Assembly (NCBI GenBank): GCA_024336345.1
Contig: JANFOG010000005.1
Coordinates: 496,001-560,000 of the forward strand
Direction: 5' to 3'
Source of the DNA: Mariannaea sp. PMI_226
Taxonomy: Eukaryota > Ascomycota > Sordariomycetes > Hypocreales > Nectriaceae
DNA: 64,000 bases
The notes below the pieces were generated by a model. That model was given only the letters and a program-made list of their open reading frames with translations. It ran no database searches and was not told the DNA's origin. Positions 53,418 to 64,000 of this stretch are shown here, piece after piece; positions within the stretch are counted from its first letter, which is position 1; every line of letters starts with the position of its first letter. Both the position numbers and the translations under genes were made by a program.

Positions 53418-54337
53418 TCAGGCAAGCCACATCCATCTCATCGCTCGCATCTTGACGCCTTCCAGGGTATTCAACTTTGGCCGCACATCCAAGTAGAAGC
53501 TGGGTCCGCTCTGACTTCCCGGCCGGCCGGCGTAGAAGTCGATCACGTACTCCACCTTGGTACCACAGCGATCAATGATCCAGTCATGACGATCAAAGGG
53601 CGCGGTGAAGCCTAGGATGGTGTTTATGCGAGCTGTCGGGGTCATTCGGGTGCTCTTGTTGGCGAAGGACTCGAGTTTAGGACCATCGCATCTATAAACG
53701 TTGGTTAGCTATGATTCCGATATTCCCAGGCAGGTTGATTCTCGGGATGTAAAGACAGAAATTCATACTTCGAACCAGTCAGGTAGGGTGCTTCCCACTC
53801 CTGGATCTCCTTCCAAGCTCGCTCGTTGACAGCATTATGGATCGGCACCACAGTCTTCATGTCTGCAACACGGGCGTCGTAGCCTTTTCGCTTCATTGCC
53901 TCAAAGAACATCTTCTCCGAGGGGTAAACCCATTTGCCCGAGGGATCCAAGCCAGACTCCATTTCGTGATTCGCAGGTCTCGCGGCGGTAGCGGCGTCGG
54001 CACCATGATCGACAGGGCACGCAGATACGTCACCGCTTGTTCGGGGGATGGTGGAAACGACTCGATTGGTGCCGAGACCATTATCGTGTGCTGAAACTGA
54101 GGTGCTGGCGGTAGGTGGGGGAGTAGGATTCGAGGAAGCCCATGGCAGGTAGGATGTCAAGCTCTGAGCCCACGATTTGGGTTCCGCACGAGCAGTGTGA
54201 TCAACAGGACATTTGGCAGGTTGTGAAGATGGTGCCTGGGCCTGAGCTTTCTGAGCCTCGATCTCACGAGCCTGAGCGATCCAGGCATCGCGAGTCTTGT
54301 GGTCGACGGGGCATGCAGACTGGCCGTTGTCAGCCAT
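53418..54337 (-). CDS. CYC3: Cytochrome c heme lyase (holocytochrome c synthase)
   Basis: Two exons (54337-53769 and 53691-53418) encode 280 aa. Three CPVDH heme-regulatory motifs lie at residues 9-13, 43-47 and 107-111. The catalytic core then starts with SGKWVYPSEKMFFEAMKRKGYDARVADMKTVVPIHNAVNERAWKEI. It continues across the 77-bp intron with SKCDGPKLESFANKS, TPTARINTILGFTAPFDRHDW and YVIDFYAGRPG. The enzyme attaches heme covalently to apocytochrome c in the mitochondrial intermembrane space. The start at 54337 is the first in-frame ATG. Yeast has separate c and c1 lyases; I cannot say which activity this one has, or whether both. Confidence 0.94.
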
Positions 54338-55494
54338 TGCGACGAGTGTATCGAAAGTTGAAGCAATTGGTTGTCGACTAAAGGAATGTTCTGTCGTATC
54401 CGATTGGTGGCTGGATATATGAATCAAGGATCTATGTGCGCATGGCCAATTATATAGGCAATGATTTATTAATTGTCGCTTTTATGACCTTCAAGTATGG
54501 ACGCCGTTGGAGTAATGAGCTTGACAAGATTGGATGAGAAAAAAAGTTGGGCCAGGAATTTGCCGGAATTTCCCGCCTGGTGGGCGATTGCGTCAGGCTT
54601 CCCCACTAGGTTTAGTCTCCCGCGCTCGTGTTGCCGTCAGGTAGATGAAGTTCGAACCAGAACAATGTGCGTCTATTGGGAGAAAGAATTATTTCGCTTT
54701 GATAAAATCCTAAAAAATTCCAGATAGACCCTCACGAGAAATTCATCGCATTACAAAGTTTAAAATGCAACATTGGTACGGTTTCCCGTCCAGTCTGGTA
54801 AAGGACAAAATTAGCTGCGCCTCGATATGTGTCACTTCTTATGGCAAAACATATCAACAAGACAGATATATGAGACACAAAATGGCGTAGTATACTTTGG
54901 TACGTGACCAGAATAGAGTAAACATTGTGGACTGCGGTTGATCCAGAATAATGTGACATTATTGGTGACATAGTATCGTCACACGACCATAATAAAAAGA
55001 GTATCTGTTCATGTGATGCCGGACAATGTTGACATGTTTTTCTTTTCTCAGGTTTTATATATTGTGAGAAGCTCATAATTTCTCATAATATGAGAAGCAT
55101 GTAGTCAATACTGGATGTGTTCCCGTTGCTGGTGTTCATATACATTCAAGAGGTTATCACATAACTAATATTGACCTGGCTGAGAAGAATGAGGAACTGA
55201 AAAGCAAAGGTACGTACCTGGAACTAGAAATAGCACATGCCGTCTCCACTATAAAGCATTTAGCTCCCACCTGCAGCGCTCGAACCCCCCCACGTCATAA
55301 TCGAGGAACGACGTTTCGCTCATTGTGCGACGCTTCGTATCATCTCGTATCCTCAACATTTCCAGCAATTTCCCAGTAACTGGGGAACCCAAGATATCGT
55401 GTGCACCCTCTCTTCACACTCTGCCCTTTTATATTGTATACAGAGCAACCTCGTAATGTCGTTGGTGCCGTGAAGGCGTCAGTGCTGCTCTCTC
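54338..55494. other. 1.16-kb intergenic region, BTN1 promoter
   Basis: No gene is supportable. A perfect 7-bp inverted repeat TTCTCAT-AAT-ATGAGAA lies at 55080-55096, with further GAGAAGC words beside it. A five-codon uORF sits just before the BTN1 start. Confidence 0.4.
55456..55473 (+). promoter_or_regulatory. Five-codon uORF before BTN1
   Basis: ATG at 55456 encodes five codons and a TGA, ending 21 bp before the BTN1 ATG at 55495. Such short uORFs can modulate translation if included in the mRNA, which is not established. Confidence 0.35.
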
Positions 55495-56919
55495 ATGTCT
55501 GGGCGGTCCCCAGCCTCCTCCGGCTTCCTCCCAATGCCAGGGACACCTTCCTCGTCTTGGGCGGTCTACAAGGCAAGGCTAGCCTCCATCTTCAGAAACA
55601 ATGATTTGAAAGTCGTTGTAGCCTTTTGGTTATTCGGTCAGTTGCGCAACCAATGACGGCCAAGATCCCAAAATCGCTAATGGCTTGCAGGCCTCATCAA
55701 CAATGTTCTCTACGTTATCATCCTTTCCGCCGCTCAAGACCTCGTCGGTTCACTGCCTAAGGGCGTGGTCCTCCTCGCCGATGTCCTCCCGTCGTTTCTA
55801 ACGAAACTCGTGGCGCCGTACTTTATTCACCGCGTTCCCTACAACATTCGCATACTCGTATTCATCGCTCTATCTGTGGTCGGTATGTGCATGGTTGCAC
55901 TCACCCCCGCCAGTCAGTCAGCCGCCATCAAGCTTGTTGGCGTCGTGCTTGCAAGCTTCAGCAGTGGCGGCGGCGAGCTGAGCTTTCTCGGCCTCACGCA
56001 CTACTATGGACATGTGAGCCTCGCTGGCTGGGGCTCAGGAACCGGAGCCGCGGGGTTGGTGGGCGCCGGGCTGTATGTTGTGATGACGGAGTGGTGGGGC
56101 TTTACCGTTCGGACCAGCCTCTTGTTCTCGGCCTGCTTGCCCGCCGTCATGTTCATCAGCTTTTTCGTTGTTCTGCCTCATGGGCCCCTAGATCGGGGAA
56201 AGCAGGAGGGGTATGATGCAGTGCCAGAAATCGATTTCGAAGAAGAAGAGGTGCAAGGAATGCCGCAGAGTACCGCCTCGTCGGCTCTGCTTGCTCCGGG
56301 TCCCTCGGTAGCTTCAACTGCCTTGTCGATGCATTCCTCTCCTGAGACATCGCTGAGGAATAACCTGAAGAGGGCAAGGTCACTCTTCTTTCCCTACATG
56401 CTTCCCTTGTTACTTGTATACGTCGCCGAGTATACTATTAACCAGGGTGTTTCTCCTACACTCCTCTTCCCGTTGGAGGAATCTCCATTCCACGAATACC
56501 GTGGATTTTACCCGTTTTATGGTTTTCTCTACCAGCTGGGTGTTTTCATCTCACGATCTTCCACGCCATGGTTCCGAATTCACTACCTATATCTACCTTC
56601 TCTCCTCCAAGTGGGCAACCTAATCCTCCTCACCTTGCACGCAGTGTTCTACTTCATCCCATCCGTGTATATCGTATTTGTAATCATCTTCTGGGAAGGC
56701 CTGCTAGGTGGTGCAGTGTATGTCAACTGCTTCGCTGAAATCATGGAGAATGTGCCGGTAGAGGACCGTGAGTTCTCACTCGGAGCCACGAGCGTGAGCG
56801 ACAGTGGAGGCATATGTATTGCGGGCTTCATCGGCATCGTGATGGAAACTCGACTTTGCAACTACCAGGTGGCGCATGGGCGGGACTGGTGCCAGCGAAT
56901 ACACGCACAGCACAGGTAA
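55495..56919 (+). CDS. BTN1: BTN1 / CLN3 (battenin) lysosomal/vacuolar membrane protein
   Basis: Two exons (55495-55636, 55691-56919) encode 456 aa. After a Ser/Pro-rich N-terminus, VVVAFWLFG joins across a 54-bp intron to [19 protein letters not shown], the signature start of the CLN3 domain. Further family motifs are [47 protein letters not shown] and [26 protein letters not shown]-like [16 protein letters not shown] and [17 protein letters not shown] complete the set. It is a polytopic protein of the vacuole membrane linked to pH and amino-acid homeostasis. The TAA follows CACAGG; an alternative last intron starting at that GTAACG is possible but less likely. Confidence 0.93.
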
Positions 56920-59900
56920 CGGGGGGGTTTTTTCTTTCCTCAAGGGAGAGACGATTAGCCACCTTACATACGCGCATATTTTTCGTATTTGTAGCATTAA
57001 ATACGCGATAGATCTCACATGATTTTTGAGGGTTTATATGACAGCTCACATAGATATTCCGCACATGTGGCAATACATTTTCAAGGCACGTACAAAATAT
57101 TGCAATTCGAGATAATAACTTGATTCGTCTCCTCCCTGGTGAAGGAAGGTCCTCGGAAAGTCCTAAAGTCCCTGCAAGTAAGATGCTAATCGTGGAGCTT
57201 TAAAATTCTCCACTTCTTGGGTATGTATATGGGGCTTCTAGCCCAGACCACCAAAGGACCCAGGTTGGATCAAGGCGCGACACAATGCCCCTTTTGGCTT
57301 ACAAAGGACAAGATTGGTTCAGCGGGGAGTAGCTCGCAAGGCTAATACTGAGGTAAAGGCCGGGGACCAGGTATCATTCTTTGCGAGGTTGGATTTTTCA
57401 CGTACCAGACCCGCCAGCTTTTGTCCTCTTTGCAGTCTTTGCGGCCTAGTAGAACAGAGTATATCGCCTACTTGGCCCCAGTCATTAGCGGCTCAGCACC
57501 AAGCACAACTAACCGTGGTTTCTTATGGGCATTGACTAGAACTTCTCTCCATGTAATAGTTGGAATATCTCACAAAAAGATAGAACTTTTACAATAAAGT
57601 CTACAGTAGATATTTCAAATAATTGAGATATTTCATCCTAGAACAACAGGAGTAAGCAGCGCAACAATTTGACCCAGTGTTCCAAACAATGGTAACATAC
57701 GCTTTTTATCTTGCCAATCTTGTCCTTCAAAGCTGTTGTGCAAGTATTTTACGGATGGCTTGTGTTCTCGAAGGTGAAGCGAGCTTCACGATGGTGGAAG
57801 GCAATGTGCCCACTGCCATTCATCGGCTGGCTCAATACGACTTTGGTAGCAGATCACTTCCATCGCGTCGCCAGTCGCCCTCACCAGTGGCTGGGAAGTT
57901 CCATCAAACCCTCGAGAGTACCCAAGCCCCCTTTTAAAAAAGAAACGTGTGTGCAATCTAACAATGCTCTTCCACTCCCAAAGGCTGATGATCCTTATTC
58001 GGCATATCCTAGTGCGTAGTCCGATATGGAGTAAGGTTTCCCTGATGCGGATTCAGCAGCTGGATTCCACATCCCGAAAGCGGATTGCCTACTCCCCTTT
58101 GGCGGAGTTGTGCAAATTTGATGCATAGCTCAGGGGTTCGACCTTGCACGAAGATAGCATAATCAAACTACCCAATTACCGTGTGTACTCTGTTGAAAAG
58201 GGGTGAAGTGTCTGCCATGCATAATATGGTAAAGATAGATTCTTGACATCCATTGGACAACCTTCTTTTCTTTTCCGTCTTACTTGATTGCACCTAAATC
58301 CAGCCTTCTCACAAACACATGTCCACCAAAGATGCGACACGGCTTCATATGGCACTATTGGATCAGACTGTCAAAGCTCAGCTGTTTGCGCGTCCCATCT
58401 AAATGATACCATGCAGATGATATCAGCACTAATAATTTTTTTTTCATATCTGCAGAACCAAAGTCTCAATTTTCGGACACTTCTGTCTAATATTCATAAA
58501 TATGAAGTCATAGCAATCAACATACATACATTCATGCTTATAGAGTATAATGTCAGAACAGGGAGTCTGGTCCTATTTTTACCCACCAAGAAGTCGAGAA
58601 TCGACACCCAACTTGCGAACCATGGGATATCTTTTAACGGTGAAGAGGCTATCCCGTTAATCACAAGGCGCACCTTCGCTTACCCCCTTTTTACGCACGC
58701 TAGAACTGCATGAACCACTGAAAGGACTCTCGAGTTTGCCACGCTTTCAGCGTCCCCTTGCCCAGAATTGTGGTTCTCCATTTCTGTACGTGTACTCCGC
58801 ACCGTATCCTGGTACGTACTGCCGTACTCCCGTACTCGACCCCTTGAAGTACCTTGCGTTCCGTTCATCGTCGCCGCCATTGCCAAAAAAAAAGTTTGGG
58901 GTTGTACACAGTGTGGCCTTCCCAAGCTGGACGGGAAGCCCCGTTTATTATTTGCTTGGCTGAAGCTCGGAGTGTGACGTGCTGACCGTCCCCTGCAAAG
59001 CATTCCCGGACAATTCGAATGTTACATATGATGTCCTATCGCCGCTTATCATCAAGTAGATTTGAACGAGTTCAAACTGAAATTTTATTTTCTTGTGCTT
59101 GTTGGTGCTAACAGATCGGTTTTCTTTCAGCCACAGAAGGCTGTAGTCGGGTCTGCCGACACTTTAAGTAGAGCAGCAACGGTCTTCGAGCAATGTAACA
59201 TGCCGTCTTGCAGATGTTGACGCCGCCGACATTGACAGCACTGCCCAGCTGAGCGTGGCATCAGTACGAGATGCCGAAAGAATTACTGTACGTCAGACTG
59301 CCACCTGCTTTGCCCAAAAAGTAAAGTTCAATGAACTCCAAACCAGTGTCCGGATTAATTATTTCATTCGAATTATTTTTGTTTCTCTTGGACTTTTTTT
59401 CCAATCTATCAAGTAATTTTTTTTCTTGTCCCTCTTTCATACCGCCTTCTTGCTGGTCCACTGTGCGGTTAGTCTAGCTGGCACCCTAACCAATCTCCCG
59501 GCCTCCCCCCCTTCATCCTGCATTTGCAATACCTTGGTACTTGAAGGGGTACGTACATGAACGCGTAAGGCAGGGTTGGTAGTCTGGAGGCTAGCGGGGT
59601 TTTGCGTATCGTAAGCCCTGCGAGAAATACGTCCAGTATCTACGTAGCCAGGTAGCACGACAGAGCTGCTGCGCCCATCTCGATTTGCCGTGTCGAAGCA
59701 AGGCCAGATTGTTCGGATGCAGCCACTTCTTGGTTGTGTCTTACCATATCGAATGCATTTCTTTTATTAGCAGACATTAAAATACCGTCGTCCTGTGGCG
59801 CGTCAGGTACAATAATTGACGGTTTTGTGCTTTGTGTTAATTTACCTTCCTGCTCCGTTGGGAACGGCACCTTATCATTCCTTTCTCTGCCGGTTGCATC

Positions 59901-60548
59901 TTGTCTCACGTACAGTGCACCACCGTCTGAGGACTGTCCACCAGTGCCTTCAGCGCCTCCTCATAGCCTACCACGCCAAGCCCTGTACTTCTTTTGGCTC
60001 GCTACCACAGTATCTCGAGAATGAAATCGTCGCCAATCATGCTCTCGCACCGCCGACTGATGCTACCAAGCCTCCCGTTAGCGCTCTTTCTATTTCCTGT
60101 TTCTTGCTCCGGTGTCCCGTCCTCCATTCCACCTTGGCGTCGTCCTTCAGGTAGGTTCACTCCACAACTCCACCACAGCAGTCCCACAGTATGGTTTGTC
60201 TAAACTGATACGGTCCAATCTACAGCGCTCTTCTTGCTGCTCAAGCCCTCCCTGTCTTCTCCTTAACCTGCCCCCCCCCTGGCTTCGTCCGGATTTGATC
60301 TCGTCGTGTCCCTTTTTCTTCGTCCACCTCTCTTAACAGGCCACCCTGCCTTATCTTGTTTTTTTTCTTACTTCGTCTTCTTCTTTTTCTTCTCTTTTTT
60401 CTTCCTTAGGCGACACCACATCGCTTCAGACTGATTACTTGCGTCTCGTCGCATATCCGCTCGCTCCACCCCGCTGCAACACCCTTATTTTTCCGGGCTT
60501 TGTCCCTCGACAGTCTCATCACCCTCCTTCCATTTCAACTATTATGCG
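56920..60548. other. 3.6-kb gene-poor region
   Basis: This is the longest stretch without a supportable gene. Frames at 57677-58019, 58288-58713 and 58680-59003 have no family features. Repeated GTACTC/CGTACT words cluster at 58790-58840. The right end (about 60355-60411) is a strong pyrimidine tract in the leader of the glycosyltransferase gene. No LTR, transposase or RNA gene was recognised. Confidence 0.4.
60355..60411 (+). promoter_or_regulatory. CT-rich promoter/leader tract
   Basis: A nearly pure T/C stretch lies 140-195 bp upstream of the glycosyltransferase ATG. Such tracts commonly mark transcription starts of highly expressed fungal genes. The inference is from composition and position only. 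Confidence 0.4.
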
Positions 60549-60552
60549 ATGA
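60544..60552 (+). promoter_or_regulatory. Minimal uORF (ATG CGA TGA) overlapping the main start
   Basis: ATGCGATGATG contains a two-codon uORF whose TGA stop overlaps the main ATG at 60549. Termination at this point would release ribosomes exactly on the main start codon. Confidence 0.45.
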
Positions 60553-61903
60553 TGTTCGGCCAAATGCGATCGAACAAAAGCACAGCGCTCGTTGTGGGTG
60601 TTGTCATCTTCCTTGCCGCCTTTGTCGGCCTGGCATACAACCACCTCGAGCCATTGCAACCTAATGCTGAGGCGTGAGTTCCTCCCCCGCCCAATGCCAT
60701 CTTCCATAATGACAAGATTGTCGTCAACTTGATTGATTCCCCACCACTGACAGTAATCAGTACTGATACCGAACTCGTCCCCGACGGCTCTTCCCCCCCT
60801 CCCTCAGCTACGCCCACTCCAGATACTTCAGCAGCCGAGCAAGCCCTACGAGATGTCTACCTCCAGAGTCTCATGAAGATTGTTGCCAAGCCAAATGATA
60901 CGGTCGTCCGCCAATTCGGTACCTTGGATATTAAGCTTCCCGGCGAGGCCTACTTCCACGAGCCTCTTGGCGAGAACCTCTGCATTATCGATATGGACAG
61001 CCGACCCTTTACCGAACCAGGTCACATCTTCGATGAGCAGGGCATGAGCTGGGACGACGCCGAGACTGTTCACGGTCTGGCTGGCGGTGTTCTCAACCAC
61101 TATGTGTATGGTACGTCAAATTTCGCCTCCTTCTATTTTGCATGCCACCCGACTAACAGCCCACAGCCAAAATTCATGGCTATAAGTACTACTACATCAA
61201 TCTTGAATCCTATGAAGACCGCCGCGATTCCTGGAAGAAGCCCCCGATCATGTCTGCCATTCTCAAGAAACACGATGTTTGCATTTACCTCGACTCCGAT
61301 GCCATCTTCAACCGCCTCGACCTTCCCTTCGAGTGGCTGATGAACTACTGGGACATTAACCCTGTGAACAACTCTCTTGCCCTGGCCGCTGATCCTGAGC
61401 ACAAGAACAACCACGACAAGTTTGGCAAGACTTATCTCAACACTGGCTTTATTGTCGCTCAGAACAATGAGAAGACTTTCCAAATCTTCGACGACTGGGA
61501 GGAATGCCCCAACGATGGCGGCAAGCACCCTGAATGCACCGAGTTCCGTACTAACCGCCCTGGCAAGCCCACCGATCAAGGCGGCTTCGGTACTTTCATC
61601 CGATATGACTATCCCAAGGATATCAAGGAACTACTCTGCACTGAGGCCAATGGTTTCCCCGAGAGCAAGTCCGGTTGCGAGGGCAAGTTCATCAAGCACG
61701 TCTGGACCGGCAAGAACACTTACACGAAGCTGATCGTTGGTCAACAACTTCCTGGCGATCTTCTTCACGCCTGGCACAAGCAGTTCCTTGATGACAGGAA
61801 GAACTTCTTCATCACTGAGCCAGATCTGCTTGGCCGTCCGCCGAAAGTACCCGAAGCCGAAGCTGAAGCTGAAGATGAACCCGAAAAGAAAGCAACCGTT
61901 TGA
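60549..61903 (+). CDS. GT-A glycosyltransferase, GT34-like (GMA12/MNN10 type), type II membrane protein
   Basis: Three exons (60549-60673, 60761-61110, 61167-61903) encode 403 aa. A short cytosolic tail is followed by one TM anchor (about residues 14-33, TALVVGVVIFLAAFVGLAY) and a Pro/Ser stem. The catalytic domain starts near LCIIDMDSR and contains ETVHGLAGGVLNHYVYAKIHGYKYYYINLE, the metal-binding DSD at 201-203 (CIYLDSDAIF) and YLNTGFIVAQNN. The C-terminus is an Ala/Glu repeat tail. Topology and motifs point to a Golgi galactosyl- or mannosyl-transferase. The GT34 assignment is by resemblance, and a related nucleotide-diphospho-sugar transferase family is possible. For intron 1 the acceptor at 60760 must be used, because the CTGACAG seven bases earlier leads to an immediate stop. 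Confidence 0.82.
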
Positions 61904-64000
61904 TGAAATATCGGGCACAACACAACAGAGAGGATGAAAGGGCGAGTTGGCTTTGAAACTTAATATTGTACTATACCAGCAGAAGGAGGAGTCTTTGGTC
62001 TTCCGGGTCCTCGGGTGTTTTAGGGAGTGATATGGTTGCTTAAGGCTTATAACTGAGCGGAAAAGCTTGGATTTCCAGCATATGCCGATCACCGTACGTG
62101 TTTGCATTGGGCGAAATGAAACTATGCACCATCTTGACATGTATCGCATGAGGAAGATGGAAGACGGGTCACGTAAATGAATACATAGAATATCCGCACT
62201 TAATACCATCGTTGTCAATCTGATCATCAGTGTACCACTGTCTGAGATGTGTGTCAAGCAGGCTTACTGGATCCTGTAACTTAAAGTGTTTGGGTTCCAT
62301 CCACCGCTGGAGAGAGGAGAAACTTAACAACTGTGTTTCAACTTGCCAGTCTCGGACAAAAACGGGTATTGAGAGCCAGTGCCAGCAACATGATCCGATG
62401 TTTGGATATTTTGGGGTTTTTTTCAGCCCAGGAATGATCTCTCTCATACAAAAGGTTGCTCGATAGTCTGCAGCAGTTGGGGGGGATCTGCTGGTTGAGG
62501 CGGGTAAGGATCACAACTTGAGAGAAGTCCATACACACAAATCATCCGAGTCATGGCTTCTGTAGAGGTCTAGCGGTTTTGAGTATGCTTTACGGATTCA
62601 GTGGGGAAGAGAAAATACAAAATGAAAGAGAGAGAGAGAGAGAGAGAGGACACCCACCCACACACACACACATATATATATATCTATGTATATATATATA
62701 TGTGAAGAGATGGGACGGGGGGCTAACAAAGTGCTTACCCATGGATTGTTAGTTTATGTTAGTTTATAGGAAAAGTCAGGTCTAATTTGCAAGGGGACAC
62801 GAGCCAATAGTATTTGGGAACCGGAAATCATGCAAGTTGTAGTCTCCAGAGACTGCCATCACCAGATTGCTTTCTTCGGGTTGATGCCTCCCCCGAAGCC
62901 GGGTCGGACCCTTCGTATGTGGTTCGTTGGCCACAATGGAGATAGTTCTCCGAACCAAGGAAAGACACCGCTGGCGAGGGGCCAGAAAAGATGGAACGCA
63001 GATGCAGATTAATAAGATGCAGGCAAGATACCGGCAGAGACTAGTTCCCACTTTCGATCTTCCATGTCTGATCTCCATCTGACCCTATAAGCCCACTCCG
63101 GAGTGCTTTCAATGGGCCCATGCTCGTGAACTCTCCGTCGGGATATAGGATAACCTTGCAGAGTCATGATTGATCCTCTAGTTATACTGGTGAAGAAGCT
63201 TAGAAGTCAACACAAGATCTGGCGCATGTCCTCGGCATATCGCTTACGTATTTGAAATGGGAACTTCTGTTGATTTGCGTGCTTTGCAAATTATATTTCG
63301 ATTGCTTACCTATTGAGTTATCATCAAACCTATTTCTTCGGCCTGTGTCTTGGTGTTCTTTCAAAAATGCCGACGGAGAATCTCGACCGCATCATAATGA
63401 CAGGGGAGGGGGGGGAGGGGAAGAGACTAGGGAGGTGGTTACAGGGGTTCTACTGCCCTGAATAGGAATCGATCTCTGAGAATCTTGCAATAAACACATT
63501 CAATGAATTTCCCGCTAGTAAAAAAAAAACAAGCGGAGGCAAGCTTCAGCCTTAGGTGGGTGCATCAAGATTCATACATTGTAGATTCTATCTAGGACTG
63601 CTTAATAAAGCGGGGCTTTCGGTTTCGGTCAGGTTATGTCAATCAATACTCGCTAGTCGCGACTTCAGAAAAGTCCGAATACTACATAGACCTGTCATGA
63701 AAGCCTTGCTTGAGAGATCGTCGTCTTCCCTGGTCTTGTGGAGGCAGCGTTGTCATAAAACTGCCACAAGGGGACCACTGCCCAGAATAGGTATGAACTT
63801 GCTTCATTTTTGTCTTCGAAGGGCGCAAAAGGCACAGAAGCGCAGAAACGATCAAGATGCTTGGAAATCACCTGGTCACACTCTCTCACTCCCACTGGTC
63901 AACTCAAGAAAACTTCCCCCCCTCTCATCCAATTCCGGGCCTCGGTAATTTTTGAAAGCTGCTTGATGGTGGTGCCCGGCAAACTATTCGCAAATGATGC
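61904..64000. other. 2.1-kb right-end region without a supportable gene
   Basis: 3' flank of the glycosyltransferase, a compound microsatellite at 62627-62701, and G/A-rich tracts near 63403-63430. A plus frame at 63556-63948 (130 aa) is basic and Leu/Ser-rich without family features and was not accepted. A gene may begin just beyond the edge. Confidence 0.4.
62627..62701. repeat. Compound (AG)n-(CA)n-(TA)n microsatellite
   Basis: (AG)11 at 62627-62648 is followed by a short CACCCACC link, (CA)7 at 62659-62672, and two (TA) blocks (five and six units) split by TCTATG. It should be length-polymorphic. Confidence 0.95.

Noticed and set aside
56914..57040. Extra last intron of BTN1 starting at GTAACG
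   Set aside because: The direct TAA gives a normal-length protein. The spliced alternative adds only a few unremarkable residues, though it cannot be fully excluded.
57677..58019. Overlapping frames suggesting a small gene or transposon piece
   Set aside because: Two frames overlap with neither resembling a known protein; there are no terminal repeats or catalytic motifs.
58680..59003. 107-codon minus-strand frame
   Set aside because: No family features, and overlapping plus-strand frames of similar length exist; likely chance.
60674..60753. Use of the CTGACAG acceptor at 60753 for the glycosyltransferase intron
   Set aside because: It leads to an in-frame TGA four codons later. The acceptor at 60760 keeps the frame open.
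63556..63948. 130-codon plus-strand frame near the right edge
   Set aside because: Basic, Leu/Ser-rich peptide without motifs or convincing context. It may be the leader region of a gene beyond the window.

Overview
The window is nuclear DNA of a filamentous ascomycete (Pezizomycotina, most likely a Sordariomycete of Hypocreales type). This follows from short GT-AG introns (about 45-130 bp) with CTAAC/CTGAC-like branch sites, a mix of conserved fungal genes (ERG19, MED18, BTN1, MCU, CYC3, a DUF647/RUS gene), and accessory families typical of such fungi (Egh16-like secreted protein, CYP53, Zn2Cys6 regulators, a SidF/SidL-type siderophore acyltransferase). The genus cannot be fixed from the sequence alone. 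Gene models below were spliced by hand from reading frames, splice sites and family knowledge; every multi-exon model given closes to an exact number of codons.

Layout. 0-5 kb: an orphan gene running off the left edge, an intron-containing tRNA-Pro, and an Egh16-like secreted protein. 4.9-7.7 kb: MED18 and a polynucleotide kinase/3'-phosphatase share a 340-bp divergent promoter. 9.8-11.7 kb: a four-exon sugar/quinate-type MFS transporter. 13.3-14.0 kb: a Ser/Pro-repeat protein. 16.0-17.6 kb: a CYP53 (benzoate 4-hydroxylase type) P450. 18.6 kb: a probable Copia retrotransposon crumb. 19.9-21.0 kb: a single-pass membrane protein and an intron-containing tRNA-Glu.

21.6-37.9 kb is the accessory core. 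It holds an MDR oxidoreductase; a CTF1/AmdR-like Zn2Cys6 regulator divergent from an MFS exporter; a hybrid C2H2+Zn2Cys6 regulator divergent from an NmrA/isoflavone-reductase-like oxidoreductase; a TauD-type dioxygenase; and a minor beta-carbonic anhydrase. The two regulator/target pairs each have their own set of repeated short motifs in the shared promoter. These are the strongest unexplained signals in the window. There is no PKS, NRPS or terpene synthase, so this looks like a catabolic, detoxification or regulatory neighbourhood rather than a classical metabolite cluster.

40-48 kb: a doubtful split gene, an orphan protein with five CxxC pairs, a SidF/SidL-family acyltransferase, a mitochondrial calcium uniporter (apparently with a GC-AG intron), and a hypothetical protein. 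49.5-62 kb is mostly conserved housekeeping: ERG19, a DUF647/RUS protein, cytochrome c heme lyase, BTN1/CLN3 and a GT-A type glycosyltransferase. Large gaps (56.9-60.5 kb, 37.9-40.1 kb, 61.9-64 kb) show no gene I can support.
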